Part shown: in pieces, positions 17,585 through 26,495 of the stretch | Layout of the letters: every line of letters begins with the position of its first letter | Position numbering within the stretch: position 1 is the stretch's first letter | Source of the DNA: an uncultured Amphritea sp. | Lineage (GTDB): Bacteria; Pseudomonadota; Gammaproteobacteria; Pseudomonadales; Balneatricaceae | Direction of reading: 5' to 3' | DNA: 64,000 bases | Assembly: GCF_937127095.1 (NCBI RefSeq) | Contig: NZ_CAKZLP010000019.1 | Span: forward strand, 62,001-126,000 | Translations under genes and position numbers: made by a program | The notes under the pieces: model-generated | Database searches by the model: none | The model's input: only the letters and a program-made list of their open reading frames with translations | Told to the model about the DNA's origin: nothing

Positions 17585-17611
17585 CTCAGGCCATAACGAC
17601 GATGGCCTGAG
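17585..17611. terminator. Stem-loop after ligB
   Basis: A perfect 10-bp stem (CTCAGGCCAT with ATGGCCTGAG) with a 7-base loop, 37 bp past the ligB stop, between ligB and the convergent hypothetical gene. The U-tract is poor on both strands, so it may need Rho or act as an end stabiliser. Confidence 0.55.
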
Positions 17612-17647
17612 AACAACACAAAAGTAACGTGTTAACCGTGAGACAGG

Positions 17648-18894
<1,247 letters not shown>

Positions 18895-19047
18895 TATATT
18901 TCTTCTCATTTTCACAGCTATAGAACGTGCATCGTTTGCCCTGAACAGAGTCAGGATCGATCTGATAAACGGGCAGCGTCTTATCTTTATTACTCCAGAC
19001 GAGTTGTTCACTGAAGTCCGTAAGAGAGCCAAACGATGAATGAAAAT

Positions 19048-19076
19048 AGTATAGGGTATCGAAAAGGCTAACCCAA
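19048..19076 (-). promoter_or_regulatory. Predicted sigma70 promoter of ligAB
   Basis: On the minus strand, TTGGGT (19076-19071) and TATACT (19053-19048) are separated by 17 bp. The predicted start is near 19041, leaving a leader of about 145 bases before ligA. Confidence 0.4.
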
Positions 19077-19078
19077 TC

Positions 19079-19103
19079 GACAGAAGGCCGGATTCGGCCT
19101 GTC
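19079..19103 (-). terminator. Stem-loop between benE and ligA
   Basis: GGCCG-GATT-CGGCC, extended by GACAG and TGTC arms across a two-base bulge, 34 bp past the benE stop. No U-tract follows on the minus strand, so readthrough into ligAB is possible. Confidence 0.45.
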
Positions 19104-19136
19104 AATCATTCAATTTTTGCGTAACGCTATAAGTAA

Positions 19137-20324
19137 TCAGCTTTTTTTGAACCATCCCTTTAAATTACCCGGTTTCTGATACAGCACAGCGTAACTTAGC
19201 AGGCCGATAATCACCCCCCAGAACGCCGCGCCAATGCCCAGATAGTTCATCCCTGACGCGGTGACGACAAAGGTGATCAGTGAGGCTTCGAAGTGTGAAC
19301 TCTCCTGTGCCGCCCCCAGCAGATTGCTGGCGATCGCCCCCAGCAGCGCCAGCCCTGCCAGAACCTCGACAAAATGCTCAGGCAGTGCGGCGAGCAACGC
19401 AATGATCGTTCCAGAAAAGGTAGCGCCAATCAGATAGAACACGCCATTGGAGATGCCTGCGATATAGCGTTTGTCGGGATCCGGATGGGCATCCTTGCCG
19501 GTACAGAGTGCCGCCGTAATCGCGGCAATCACCGTGGTGATCCCCCCAAAGAGTGCGGTAATCACGGATATGGCTCCGGTGCAGATAAATATGGGCCGGG
19601 CCGGGGTGTTGAATCCTGAGGCTTTGAGAATGGCAAAACCCGGTAGAAACTGGCCGCTGAGACTGACTATTACCAGCGGCAGGGCAAGACTGAGGGTGGC
19701 GTTAAAGCTGAATTCTGGCGCGATAAACACCGGAGAGGTGAAGCTGAGTTCGACTGACTGCAGATTGGTTTCTCCTAATAGCATCGCCCCGGCAAGACCG
19801 GCGATGAGCAGTAATAGCAGACAATATTTGGGTAGCAGGCGCCTGAATATCAGGTAGCTGGCGATCATCATAATACTCAGCTCAGGCATAAACTGGATCG
19901 CCAGAAACGCTTTAATGCCGAACTGAAACAGAATTCCTGCCAGCATCCCGTGGGCGATCCCTCTGGGGATAGCGCTCATGATGCGGTCAAAGTAACCCGA
20001 GAACCCTAGCAGAATAAGCAGAAACGCCGCCGTAATATAAGCCCCAACGGCTTCATTCAGTGACAACTCAGGAAAGAGGGTGATCAGCAGCGCCGTTCCG
20101 GGGGCAGACCAGGCGGTGATGATAGGGGCTTTAAACCAGATGCTCAGGAATATGCCTGAAACAGCAGCACCGATAGAGATCGCCCAGACCCAGGAGGCCA
20201 TCATTTCGTTGCTGACATCCGCACTTTGCGCCGCCTGATAGAAAATCACCAGCGGGCCGGAATAGGAGATCAGTACGGCCAGTAGTCCGGCGGTGATCGC
20301 CGATAATGAAAGGTCTTTATGCAT
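19137..20324 (-). CDS. benE: BenE-family benzoate transporter
   Basis: A 395-residue inner-membrane protein of about twelve hydrophobic segments, matching the BenE family (benzoate:H+ symport). Typical segments are SYSGPLVIFYQAAQ, FKAPIITAWSAPGTALL, IPRGIAHGMLAGILFQFGIKA and a C-terminal NYLGIGAAFWGVIIGLL. It diverges from a LysR gene across about 120 bp, the normal regulator and target layout. Together with the liv-type importer this gives the cell two candidate uptake routes for aromatic acids. Confidence 0.92.
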   Translation of the reverse strand: MHKDLSLSAITAGLLAVLISYSGPLVIFYQAAQSADVSNEMMASWVWAISIGAAVSGIFLSIWFKAPIITAWSAPGTALLITLFPELSLNEAVGAYITAAFLLILLGFSGYFDRIMSAIPRGIAHGMLAGILFQFGIKAFLAIQFMPELSIMMIASYLIFRRLLPKYCLLLLLIAGLAGAMLLGETNLQSVELSFTSPVFIAPEFSFNATLSLALPLVIVSLSGQFLPGFAILKASGFNTPARPIFICTGAISVITALFGGITTVIAAITAALCTGKDAHPDPDKRYIAGISNGVFYLIGATFSGTIIALLAALPEHFVEVLAGLALLGAIASNLLGAAQESSHFEASLITFVVTASGMNYLGIGAAFWGVIIGLLSYAVLYQKPGNLKGWFKKS

Positions 20325-20446
20325 CAGATTAACTATCCGGTTAAGTAATTTATTGTTCAGAATATCAAGTATATATCTTTGGATTGTCGGGATAATTAGC
20401 CAATGTATTGATAGACTGTTTTAAATTTCTGAATAATAGGCAGAGT

Positions 20447-21331
20447 GTGGACAGACTTTTTGCTATGCAGGTGTTTACCCGTATTGTCGATAGCGGAAGT
20501 TTTACCCAGGCGGCGAAGGAGATGAATATTTCCAGAGCCTCTGCGACCTCGATGCTAAAGCAGCTGGAAAATAGCCTCGGTGTCAGGTTGCTACACCGAA
20601 CCACCCGGAAGGTGAATCCTACTGCTGATGGCCGGTTTTATTATCAGCGCTGTCGCAAGATACTTGAACAGGTCACTGAAACAGAAGAGATCCTGTCGCA
20701 GGTCGCTGCTATGCCACGGGGGCTGCTGCGAGTGGACCTTCCTAATACATTTTCACGATTGGAAGTGATACCCCGGTTACCTGAGTTTTGTGCCAGTTAC
20801 CCTGATATTGAACTGGTGTTGAGTGCCGGTGACCGGCTGATTAATCTGGTGGAAGAGTCGGTCGACTGTGCGGTCCGTATCGGTAAACTGGCTGAGACCT
20901 CATCCGTGTCCCGCTCACTTAAACCGCTGCCGCAGGTTACCTGTGCCAGTCACCGTTACCTAAGTCAGTATGGAATCCCTGCAGGGCTGGACGAGTTCAA
21001 ACAGCACCGCTGTGTTGAATACCGATCCTCATCGTCCGGGGAGGTGGAGCCTTTAGAGTTCAGTATCAGCGGTGAACTGCGTAAAGTGCATCTGCCGGCA
21101 ACGCTCTCGGTCAGCAACGGTGATTCCTATGTGGCGGCCTGTGAAGCGGGCATGGGGATTATTCAGATACCGGAATACCATATCCGGCGTCAGCTTGAAG
21201 CAGGCACACTGGTTGAGATTCTGCCCGACATTCGCCCCCCTTCATTACCGCTTTCAGTGCTCTACAGCCATCACTCACATATGAAACCGGCTTTAAGAGT
21301 GTTTATCGACTGGATGGTAAAGCATTTTTAG
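20447..21331 (+). CDS. LysR-family transcriptional regulator
   Basis: A 294-residue regulator. The GTG at 20447 is chosen because it gives the standard beginning (M)DRLFAMQVFTRIVDSGSFTQAA with AGG upstream; the longer TTG start adds 13 residues without support. The winged helix includes NISRASATSMLKQLE and GVRLLHRTTRKVNPT, followed by the LysR effector domain. It belongs to the group resembling CrgA/DsdC-neighbour regulators with RTTR in the wing. Divergence from benE points to control of benE and perhaps ligAB. The effector is unknown. Confidence 0.88.
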   Translation: MDRLFAMQVFTRIVDSGSFTQAAKEMNISRASATSMLKQLENSLGVRLLHRTTRKVNPTADGRFYYQRCRKILEQVTETEEILSQVAAMPRGLLRVDLPNTFSRLEVIPRLPEFCASYPDIELVLSAGDRLINLVEESVDCAVRIGKLAETSSVSRSLKPLPQVTCASHRYLSQYGIPAGLDEFKQHRCVEYRSSSSGEVEPLEFSISGELRKVHLPATLSVSNGDSYVAACEAGMGIIQIPEYHIRRQLEAGTLVEILPDIRPPSLPLSVLYSHHSHMKPALRVFIDWMVKHF

Positions 21332-21456
21332 GGATGGTCCCGTTTGACTAACCTGCTGGTGTATTTCAGTCTAAAGTGATTCGTTTAAATGAATCGCAGG
21401 TACCCCTTCGATCAGAAAGCCGCTTTCAGTATACGTTTATAGACCGATAATGAACC
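21332..21456. other. Gap after LysR gene with a near-palindrome
   Basis: GATTCGTTTAAATGAATC at 21378-21395 is a palindrome except for its inner bases. It may be an operator or a weak terminator of the LysR gene. Nothing else is evident before the enhancer-like sites. Confidence 0.3.
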
Positions 21457-21504
21457 GTCCGAAAATGGGACAGTCAGCGATTTTAATCTGTCCCTATCTG
21501 GGAC
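21457..21504 (+). promoter_or_regulatory. Two enhancer-like dyads upstream of a sigma54 promoter
   Basis: GTCC-N7-GGAC occurs twice, at 21457-21471 and 21490-21504. The copies start 33 bp apart, about three helical turns, so both face the same side. They lie 65-115 bp upstream of the sigma54 promoter, a normal place for activator binding. The AcoR-like activator encoded after the operon is the natural candidate. Confidence 0.65.
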
Positions 21505-21569
21505 GATTAAGCTGAAGTTATTAATATCTGAATATTATTAGTTATTGAAAATAATGGCTTTTTTTCTGG

Positions 21570-21585
21570 TGGCACAGTCGCTGCT
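21570..21585 (+). promoter_or_regulatory. Sigma54 (-24/-12) promoter of the alcohol/aldehyde oxidation operon
   Basis: TGGCAC-A-GTCG-CTGCT matches the consensus TGGCAC-R-N4-TTGCW except for one base in the -12 element. Spacing of the GG and GC pairs is correct. The predicted start is near 21596, 29 bp before the first gene. Confidence 0.8.
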
Positions 21586-21624
21586 TTGACATCTGTACCA
21601 ATCATAAAAAAATAACATGGTACG

Positions 21625-22521
21625 ATGATGAAAAAACATTTATCTGTTCTTGCTGCAACGACACTGGCAACCGGTGTTGCACTTTTTCCTGCAATTGCCA
21701 ATTCAGCTCAGGTGGCAACCGATCCGGGAGATTATAGTCCTCTGCCTGCAGGTATTGATCTGGGGCTTTTGTATATCCAACATACCGAACATCAGGAGTT
21801 CTACTCTTCAGGAAAGGAGATCTCCGGTCTGGCGGGTATCAATGAATTGAAGACCGATATCGGTTTGTTGCGTTGGGTGCATTTTATTGAAGCAGGTGGT
21901 TACATTCTTGATCCGCAGATCATTATCCCGTTTGGTAAGGTATCTCTGGATACCACAGGGGGGACTATCAGTAGTTCAGGTGTCGGTGACCCGATTGTGG
22001 GCGGCACTATCTGGCTATACAACAACGCTGAGACTAAGCAGGCTTTCGGTATAACAGCGTTGGCCTCTCTGCCAATCGGGGATTATGACGGTGCTAAAGG
22101 CGCGGTAAACATTGGTGAAAACCGCTGGAAAATGATTACCCAGGCGGGTTATGTCACGCCTCTTACGGAAACCCTCTCGCTTGATCTTATTGCTGAATAT
22201 ACCTTCTTTGGTGAAAACGATGATTTTGGCGGTGCACGTAAAGATCAGGACGATCAATACGGTATTCAGGCCCACCTGTCGAAAAGTTTTGGGCCTGGAA
22301 CAAAAGCCGCGCTGAGTTATTATCATGATTTTGGGGGAGAGACGAGCCTGAATGGCGTTGACCAGAACGATGAGCTGGACAACAGCAGCTGGAACGCCAC
22401 CTTCTCTCATTTTGTCGCGCCGGATCTGCAGGTGATGGTGGAGTATGGTCGAAGCCTTGAAGTTGAAAATGGATTTTTTGAGGAAGATCGCCTGAATCTC
22501 CGTTTTGTAAAAGTATTCTGA
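21625..22521 (+). CDS. MetA-pathway (phenol degradation) family outer-membrane channel
   Basis: A 298-residue protein with a signal peptide (MMKKHLSVLAATTLATGVAL, cleavage near NSAQ) and a beta-barrel pattern ending in an aromatic residue (VKVF). The segments DPGDYSPLPAGIDLGLLY and SSGVGDPIVGGTIWLYN fit the family annotated as transporter or MetA-pathway of phenol degradation (SphA-like). Members are thought to let hydrophobic aromatic or short-chain substrates cross the outer membrane. It is first in the sigma54-controlled operon, so it probably imports the alcohol oxidised by the next genes. Two adjacent ATGs are possible starts. Confidence 0.82.
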   Translation: MMKKHLSVLAATTLATGVALFPAIANSAQVATDPGDYSPLPAGIDLGLLYIQHTEHQEFYSSGKEISGLAGINELKTDIGLLRWVHFIEAGGYILDPQIIIPFGKVSLDTTGGTISSSGVGDPIVGGTIWLYNNAETKQAFGITALASLPIGDYDGAKGAVNIGENRWKMITQAGYVTPLTETLSLDLIAEYTFFGENDDFGGARKDQDDQYGIQAHLSKSFGPGTKAALSYYHDFGGETSLNGVDQNDELDNSSWNATFSHFVAPDLQVMVEYGRSLEVENGFFEEDRLNLRFVKVF

Positions 22522-22535
22522 ATAGGTGTAATTCT

Positions 22536-23084
22536 ATGAAAGATCTGATAATTAGCCGAAGACATTTTATTAAAAATGTTGCAATGATCGCTGCCTCTAT
22601 CAGTGCTTTACCCGCAGTCAATGTGATCGCAGGTGTACTGACTGATGTGTCGCGTATGGATGATCTTGAGCGTGCGGTGTTTGCCAAAATGCTGAAGATC
22701 TCCCTGCCAACCGGTGATAGCACGCTGGTTGACCCTGCTTCACTGCCCGTTCTTCCCACCATTGAGGGGGCGTTGCTGGCAGGAATGGCACCGAATATCC
22801 GTCAGGGGCTTCGTGGTGGCATTAGCTACTTCAACGAGGGATCGTTGAAGGCGTTTGGTGATCGTTTTATCAATCTGAATGATGCGGATGCGATCCGTTT
22901 CGTCGACCAGTGGAGTGCTTCATCTGCGCCACCTGAAAGGGCTCTGTCCATGGGGATTAAGAAACTGACGGTGTTGGCTTACTGGGCTATTCCAAATACC
23001 TGGGGGCCGCTTGGCTATGATGGTCCCGTTTCAGATAAGTGGAATCTCTCTTCTCTCGGAAATACACCCGAGCCTACGATATAA
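22536..23084 (+). CDS. Gluconate 2-dehydrogenase subunit 3-like protein, Tat signal
   Basis: A 182-residue protein whose N-terminus has a twin-arginine signal (SRRHFIKN followed by a hydrophobic stretch to about residue 32). The rest resembles the small gamma subunit of membrane-bound gluconate 2-dehydrogenase and related sugar or alcohol dehydrogenases. In those enzymes the small subunit carries the Tat signal and escorts the folded GMC flavoprotein to the periplasm. The flavoprotein gene follows 19 bp later and has no signal of its own, which fits this hitchhiker model. No cytochrome c subunit is encoded nearby. Confidence 0.78.
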   Translation: MKDLIISRRHFIKNVAMIAASISALPAVNVIAGVLTDVSRMDDLERAVFAKMLKISLPTGDSTLVDPASLPVLPTIEGALLAGMAPNIRQGLRGGISYFNEGSLKAFGDRFINLNDADAIRFVDQWSASSAPPERALSMGIKKLTVLAYWAIPNTWGPLGYDGPVSDKWNLSSLGNTPEPTI

Positions 23085-23103
23085 AGACGGCAGGTAGTAA
23101 CTT

Positions 23104-24651
23104 ATGTCTACAGATAATAATAAATTGAATATAAAAACGGCGCAGGATATTCAGAATCCGAAGTTGACGATTGATGCTGACGTCGTTGTTATCGGTTCCG
23201 GTGCGGGTGGAGCTATCAACGCTTATGAACTGGCTAAACAGGGTAAGAAAGTCGTAGTTCTGGAAGCAGGCCCCTATGTTCCGTCATCTGAGTTTAAAGA
23301 GATGCTGGCAATGGCCATGGGGACGTTGTATCAGGATGAAGGTGGGCAGTCTAATACTCATGGTGATGTGACTGTGTTACAGGGAGCCTGTGTGGGTGGT
23401 TCAACCGTTGTGAATGCTGCGTTGTGTTTCAGAACGCCGGATTACTTTCTTAATTTATGGCGGGATGAGCACGGTTTAGGCAACCTGACACCTGAACGGA
23501 TGTCAGGTTACTTTGATAAGATTGAGAAGAATCTGAGTATCGAACCTAATGCCAGGCATGAGACCAGTATTGGTGCTGATCTGATTCTTAAAGGCTTGAA
23601 TAAACTGAATATTGAGCCGGGTATTGCGAAGCGCAATATTCGTGATTGTGCGATGACCGGCTTCTGTTTTTCAGGGTGTAAAACCGATCGTAAGCAGTCG
23701 ATGCTGGTGACCTATCTGCCATGGGCCTGCAACCACGGTGCAGAGATCTATGCTGATACCCGGGTGACACGGATTGTGACTAAGAATGGTCAGGCGGCAG
23801 GGGTTGAAGCCGAAGTAGTTGATCCGAAAACTAAAGTGGTGAAAACCCAGGTAACCGTTAACGCCCCGATTGTTGTGCTCGCTGCAGGGCCAGTACAAAG
23901 CCCGATTATTCTACAACGCTCGGGTATCGCGAATTCGAGTGGACAGGTGGGTAAAAACTTTGCCTGTCACCCCAGTATGTCTGTGACCGCTATGTTTGAA
24001 GAGAAAGTCGATGACTTTCATGGGGCGACTCATTCTCTCTATGTGGATACTCATACATTGCCAGACGAGGGTGGGTATATCCTGCTAAATGCGGTTCAGG
24101 AGCCCGTTGAAGCCAGCTTTCAGGCAGAGCCAGGGACCGGTAAAAACTATGTTGCTTATATGGAAAAATATCGTAACAGCATCCGCTTGATAACCCTGAT
24201 TCACGATAAGAATGTGGGCGAAGTCAGATACACCGATGGCGTTAAAGAGATTCTCTATGAAGTGGATGATCATGACTTCGATGCGATGAAAGAGGGGCTA
24301 AAATTTAACGCTAAGATCCTTTTTGCCTCTGGGGCAAAATACCTGTATCTGCCGACCTCAGACCGCACGGTGATTAACAGCGTGGTTGAGATAGACGATG
24401 TGATTGATAGTCTCAAGAATGAGCCTGCCCGCTACCGGTATACCTCGTTCCATCCGCAGGGCACCTGCAGAATGGGCGCTGACCCCAAAACGTCAGTAGT
24501 GAATCCTTATGGTGAAACCCACGATGTGAAAAAACTGTACATCTCGGATGCCAGTTTGCTGCCCACCTCAATTGGTTATAACCCGTCTGAAACGGTCTAC
24601 GCGCTGTCGAGCTATATCGCGGATGAGATTATTAAAGCTAACTTCAGCTGA
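23104..24651 (+). CDS. GMC-family flavoprotein alcohol dehydrogenase
   Basis: A 515-residue FAD enzyme. The nucleotide-binding motif is VVVIGSGAGGAINAYELAKQG near residue 30, ending with a Glu in VVLEAG. GMC signatures GACVGGSTVVNAA and a C-terminal SFHPQGTCRMG plus YISDASLLPTSIGYNPSETV contain the catalytic His and Asn region. It contains a CAMTGFCFSGC cluster also seen in long-chain alcohol and gluconate dehydrogenase relatives. Given the XylC-like aldehyde dehydrogenase next door, I infer oxidation of an aromatic or other primary alcohol to the aldehyde, in place of a zinc-type XylB. The electron acceptor is unknown. Confidence 0.82.
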   Translation: MSTDNNKLNIKTAQDIQNPKLTIDADVVVIGSGAGGAINAYELAKQGKKVVVLEAGPYVPSSEFKEMLAMAMGTLYQDEGGQSNTHGDVTVLQGACVGGSTVVNAALCFRTPDYFLNLWRDEHGLGNLTPERMSGYFDKIEKNLSIEPNARHETSIGADLILKGLNKLNIEPGIAKRNIRDCAMTGFCFSGCKTDRKQSMLVTYLPWACNHGAEIYADTRVTRIVTKNGQAAGVEAEVVDPKTKVVKTQVTVNAPIVVLAAGPVQSPIILQRSGIANSSGQVGKNFACHPSMSVTAMFEEKVDDFHGATHSLYVDTHTLPDEGGYILLNAVQEPVEASFQAEPGTGKNYVAYMEKYRNSIRLITLIHDKNVGEVRYTDGVKEILYEVDDHDFDAMKEGLKFNAKILFASGAKYLYLPTSDRTVINSVVEIDDVIDSLKNEPARYRYTSFHPQGTCRMGADPKTSVVNPYGETHDVKKLYISDASLLPTSIGYNPSETVYALSSYIADEIIKANFS

Positions 24652-24665
24652 TAGTGGAGATGAGT

Positions 24666-26120
24666 ATGAGTTTTTCAGAGATCTATAATGACAGCTGCAA
24701 CTTTGTGTCAGACAAGGCATTTTCCGGAGAGTTAATTGATATCACTGAACCCGCCACAAGGAGTCGTCTTGGCTCTTTTGCAGCGGTGACGATTAATGAA
24801 CTGGATGGGCTGATCGAAACGACTAAGGCCGCTCAGGAAGGCTGGGCAAACACCGATTTTGATGCCCGGGCGAAAGTGATTCGTCGGTTTGCGGCGTTGT
24901 TAGAAGAGAATGCTTCGCTGATTAATACCTGGAATACCCGGGAGTGCGGCTCTATTGAGGGCAAAGCACAATGGGAGTTGCAGGCTTGCATCGATCAGGC
25001 CTATATGTGCGCGGCGCTGCCGATGACTCCCTACGGGGATATCTATCCCTCAAATATTCCCGGACGTGAAAACCATTGTATCCGTGTTCCGGTCGGACTT
25101 GTGGGGGTGATTTCACCTTGGAACTTTCCATTATTGTTGAGTCTGCGGGCCGTTTTGCCAGCACTGGCGATGGGCAACAGTGTCATTGTTAAACCGGATA
25201 TTAATAGCGCTGTCGTGGGCGGATATCTCATTGTTGAACTGCTCAAACAAGCAGGGCTTCCTGAAGGTATTTGCACCCTGGCACCGGGTGGGGTGACTGT
25301 TGGTCAGCGGCTGGTTGAGCATCCTCAGGTCGATATGATCGCCTTTACCGGTTCGACAGCTGCCGGGCGCCAGATAGGGCAGGTATGCGGTGGAATGTTT
25401 AAGAAAGTGGCGCTGGAGTTAGGCGGTAATAACGCCTTTGTTGTACTCGACGATGCCAATATAGAAGGGGCATCCTCCTGCGCAGCCTGGGGCAGCTTCC
25501 TGCATCAGGGTCAGATCTGTATGCAGGCGGGTCGGCACATTGTTCATGAGTCGGTGGCGGATGCTTATGTTGAGGCACTCTGTGCCCGCGCAGAGAACCT
25601 GGCGGTCGGCAACCCCTATAAAGAGCAGGTACACCTTGGGCCTGTTATCAATGCGCGCCAGGCAGATCGTGTTATGGGTTTGATTGCGGATTCTGTTGCG
25701 ATGGGGGCCCGGGTTGTTTGTGGTGGCAAGCGGGAAGGTGCCTTTATCTATCCAACGGTGATAACGCAGGTTACACCCGATATGCCCATCTTTAAGGAGG
25801 AAATTTTTGGCCCGGTTGCCCCGGTGGTCACTTTTACTACAGATGATGAGGCGGTAGCGCTTGCCAATAATACTCAGTATGGGCTTGCCGCCTCTATTCA
25901 GGGTGCTGATATATCCCGTGCTAAACGAATCGCCAATCGTATTGATGCGGGTATGGTGCATATCAACGATCAGACGGTGAATAACGAGTATCAGGTGCCG
26001 TTTGGGGGTATGAAATCATCCGGCAATAGCGGTCGTTTTGGTGGTCCGGCCAATCTGGAAGAATTCACTGAAAGGAAGTGGATCAGCATACGGGATGAAG
26101 CACTTATCTACCCCTTCTGA
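24666..26120 (+). CDS. Aldehyde dehydrogenase, XylC (benzaldehyde dehydrogenase)-like
   Basis: A 484-residue NAD(P)-dependent aldehyde dehydrogenase. Catalytic Cys lies in FLHQGQICMQAGRH and the general base in KVALELGGNNA. It shares with XylC, as I recall it, the segments NTRECGSIEGKAQWE, VPVGLVGVISPWNFPLLLS and MVHINDQTVNNE and the C-terminal YPF. GTG at 24654 and ATG at 24660 are also in frame; 24666 is preferred because GGAG stands six bases upstream. It would convert an aromatic aldehyde, most simply benzaldehyde, to the acid used by BenABCD. The exact substrate is inferred. It is the last gene before a strong terminator. Confidence 0.85.
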   Translation: MSFSEIYNDSCNFVSDKAFSGELIDITEPATRSRLGSFAAVTINELDGLIETTKAAQEGWANTDFDARAKVIRRFAALLEENASLINTWNTRECGSIEGKAQWELQACIDQAYMCAALPMTPYGDIYPSNIPGRENHCIRVPVGLVGVISPWNFPLLLSLRAVLPALAMGNSVIVKPDINSAVVGGYLIVELLKQAGLPEGICTLAPGGVTVGQRLVEHPQVDMIAFTGSTAAGRQIGQVCGGMFKKVALELGGNNAFVVLDDANIEGASSCAAWGSFLHQGQICMQAGRHIVHESVADAYVEALCARAENLAVGNPYKEQVHLGPVINARQADRVMGLIADSVAMGARVVCGGKREGAFIYPTVITQVTPDMPIFKEEIFGPVAPVVTFTTDDEAVALANNTQYGLAASIQGADISRAKRIANRIDAGMVHINDQTVNNEYQVPFGGMKSSGNSGRFGGPANLEEFTERKWISIRDEALIYPF

Positions 26121-26152
26121 TAAGCATCATAAGGAGCACTTTGCTGGCTTTC

Positions 26153-26176
26153 GCCTCACTTCGGTGGGGCTTTTTT
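26153..26176 (+). terminator. Rho-independent terminator of the sigma54 operon
   Basis: A 7-bp stem (GCCTCAC with GTGGGGC, one G-U pair) with a TTCG tetraloop and six T residues, 33 bp after the aldehyde dehydrogenase gene. Confidence 0.9.
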
Positions 26177-26495
26177 CTGCTATTTTTTACCCCCCCCGCC
26201 CCCCTCATGGTATAGCTGTTTTTACCTCGGTTAAGTCAGAGAGTCAGCTGCTTTAACGCGCCGTAGTTCCACATAACTTTGGCGTTTGCAGTAATTGCAT
26301 AGTATTTGCGGGAACTGTATAGCGACTTTTAGTGTGTTCTGACAGGATACGTCTTCCTGACCGTTGTATCGGAGTTCTGTTATCTGTTTTGGCAAAGCTC
26401 AGTTTTTAAACGGATGAATTTTGTCACCCATCGCTGTATAGTTTTCAACGTAATATAGATAGCTCAAGACCCATAATAAAAATAAGAGGGACCCT
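26177..26495 (+). other. Intergenic region before the sigma54 activator gene
   Basis: About 320 bp after the terminator and before the activator gene. AT content rises toward the gene and AGAGGG serves as the ribosome site. I see no GTCC-N7-GGAC dyad and no good -24/-12 element here, so the activator is probably made from a sigma70 promoter that I cannot place. Confidence 0.35.

Noticed and set aside
18895..19032. 46-residue N-terminal extension of LigA
   Set aside because: The open frame continues upstream, but the extension has no LigA resemblance and no ribosome site, while the Met at 18894 follows GAGAAG and gives the family beginning.
20325..20447. BenR-type site before benE
   Set aside because: TATCC-GGTTAA-GTAA on the plus strand matches only the GGNTA half of the pattern, not the TGCA half.
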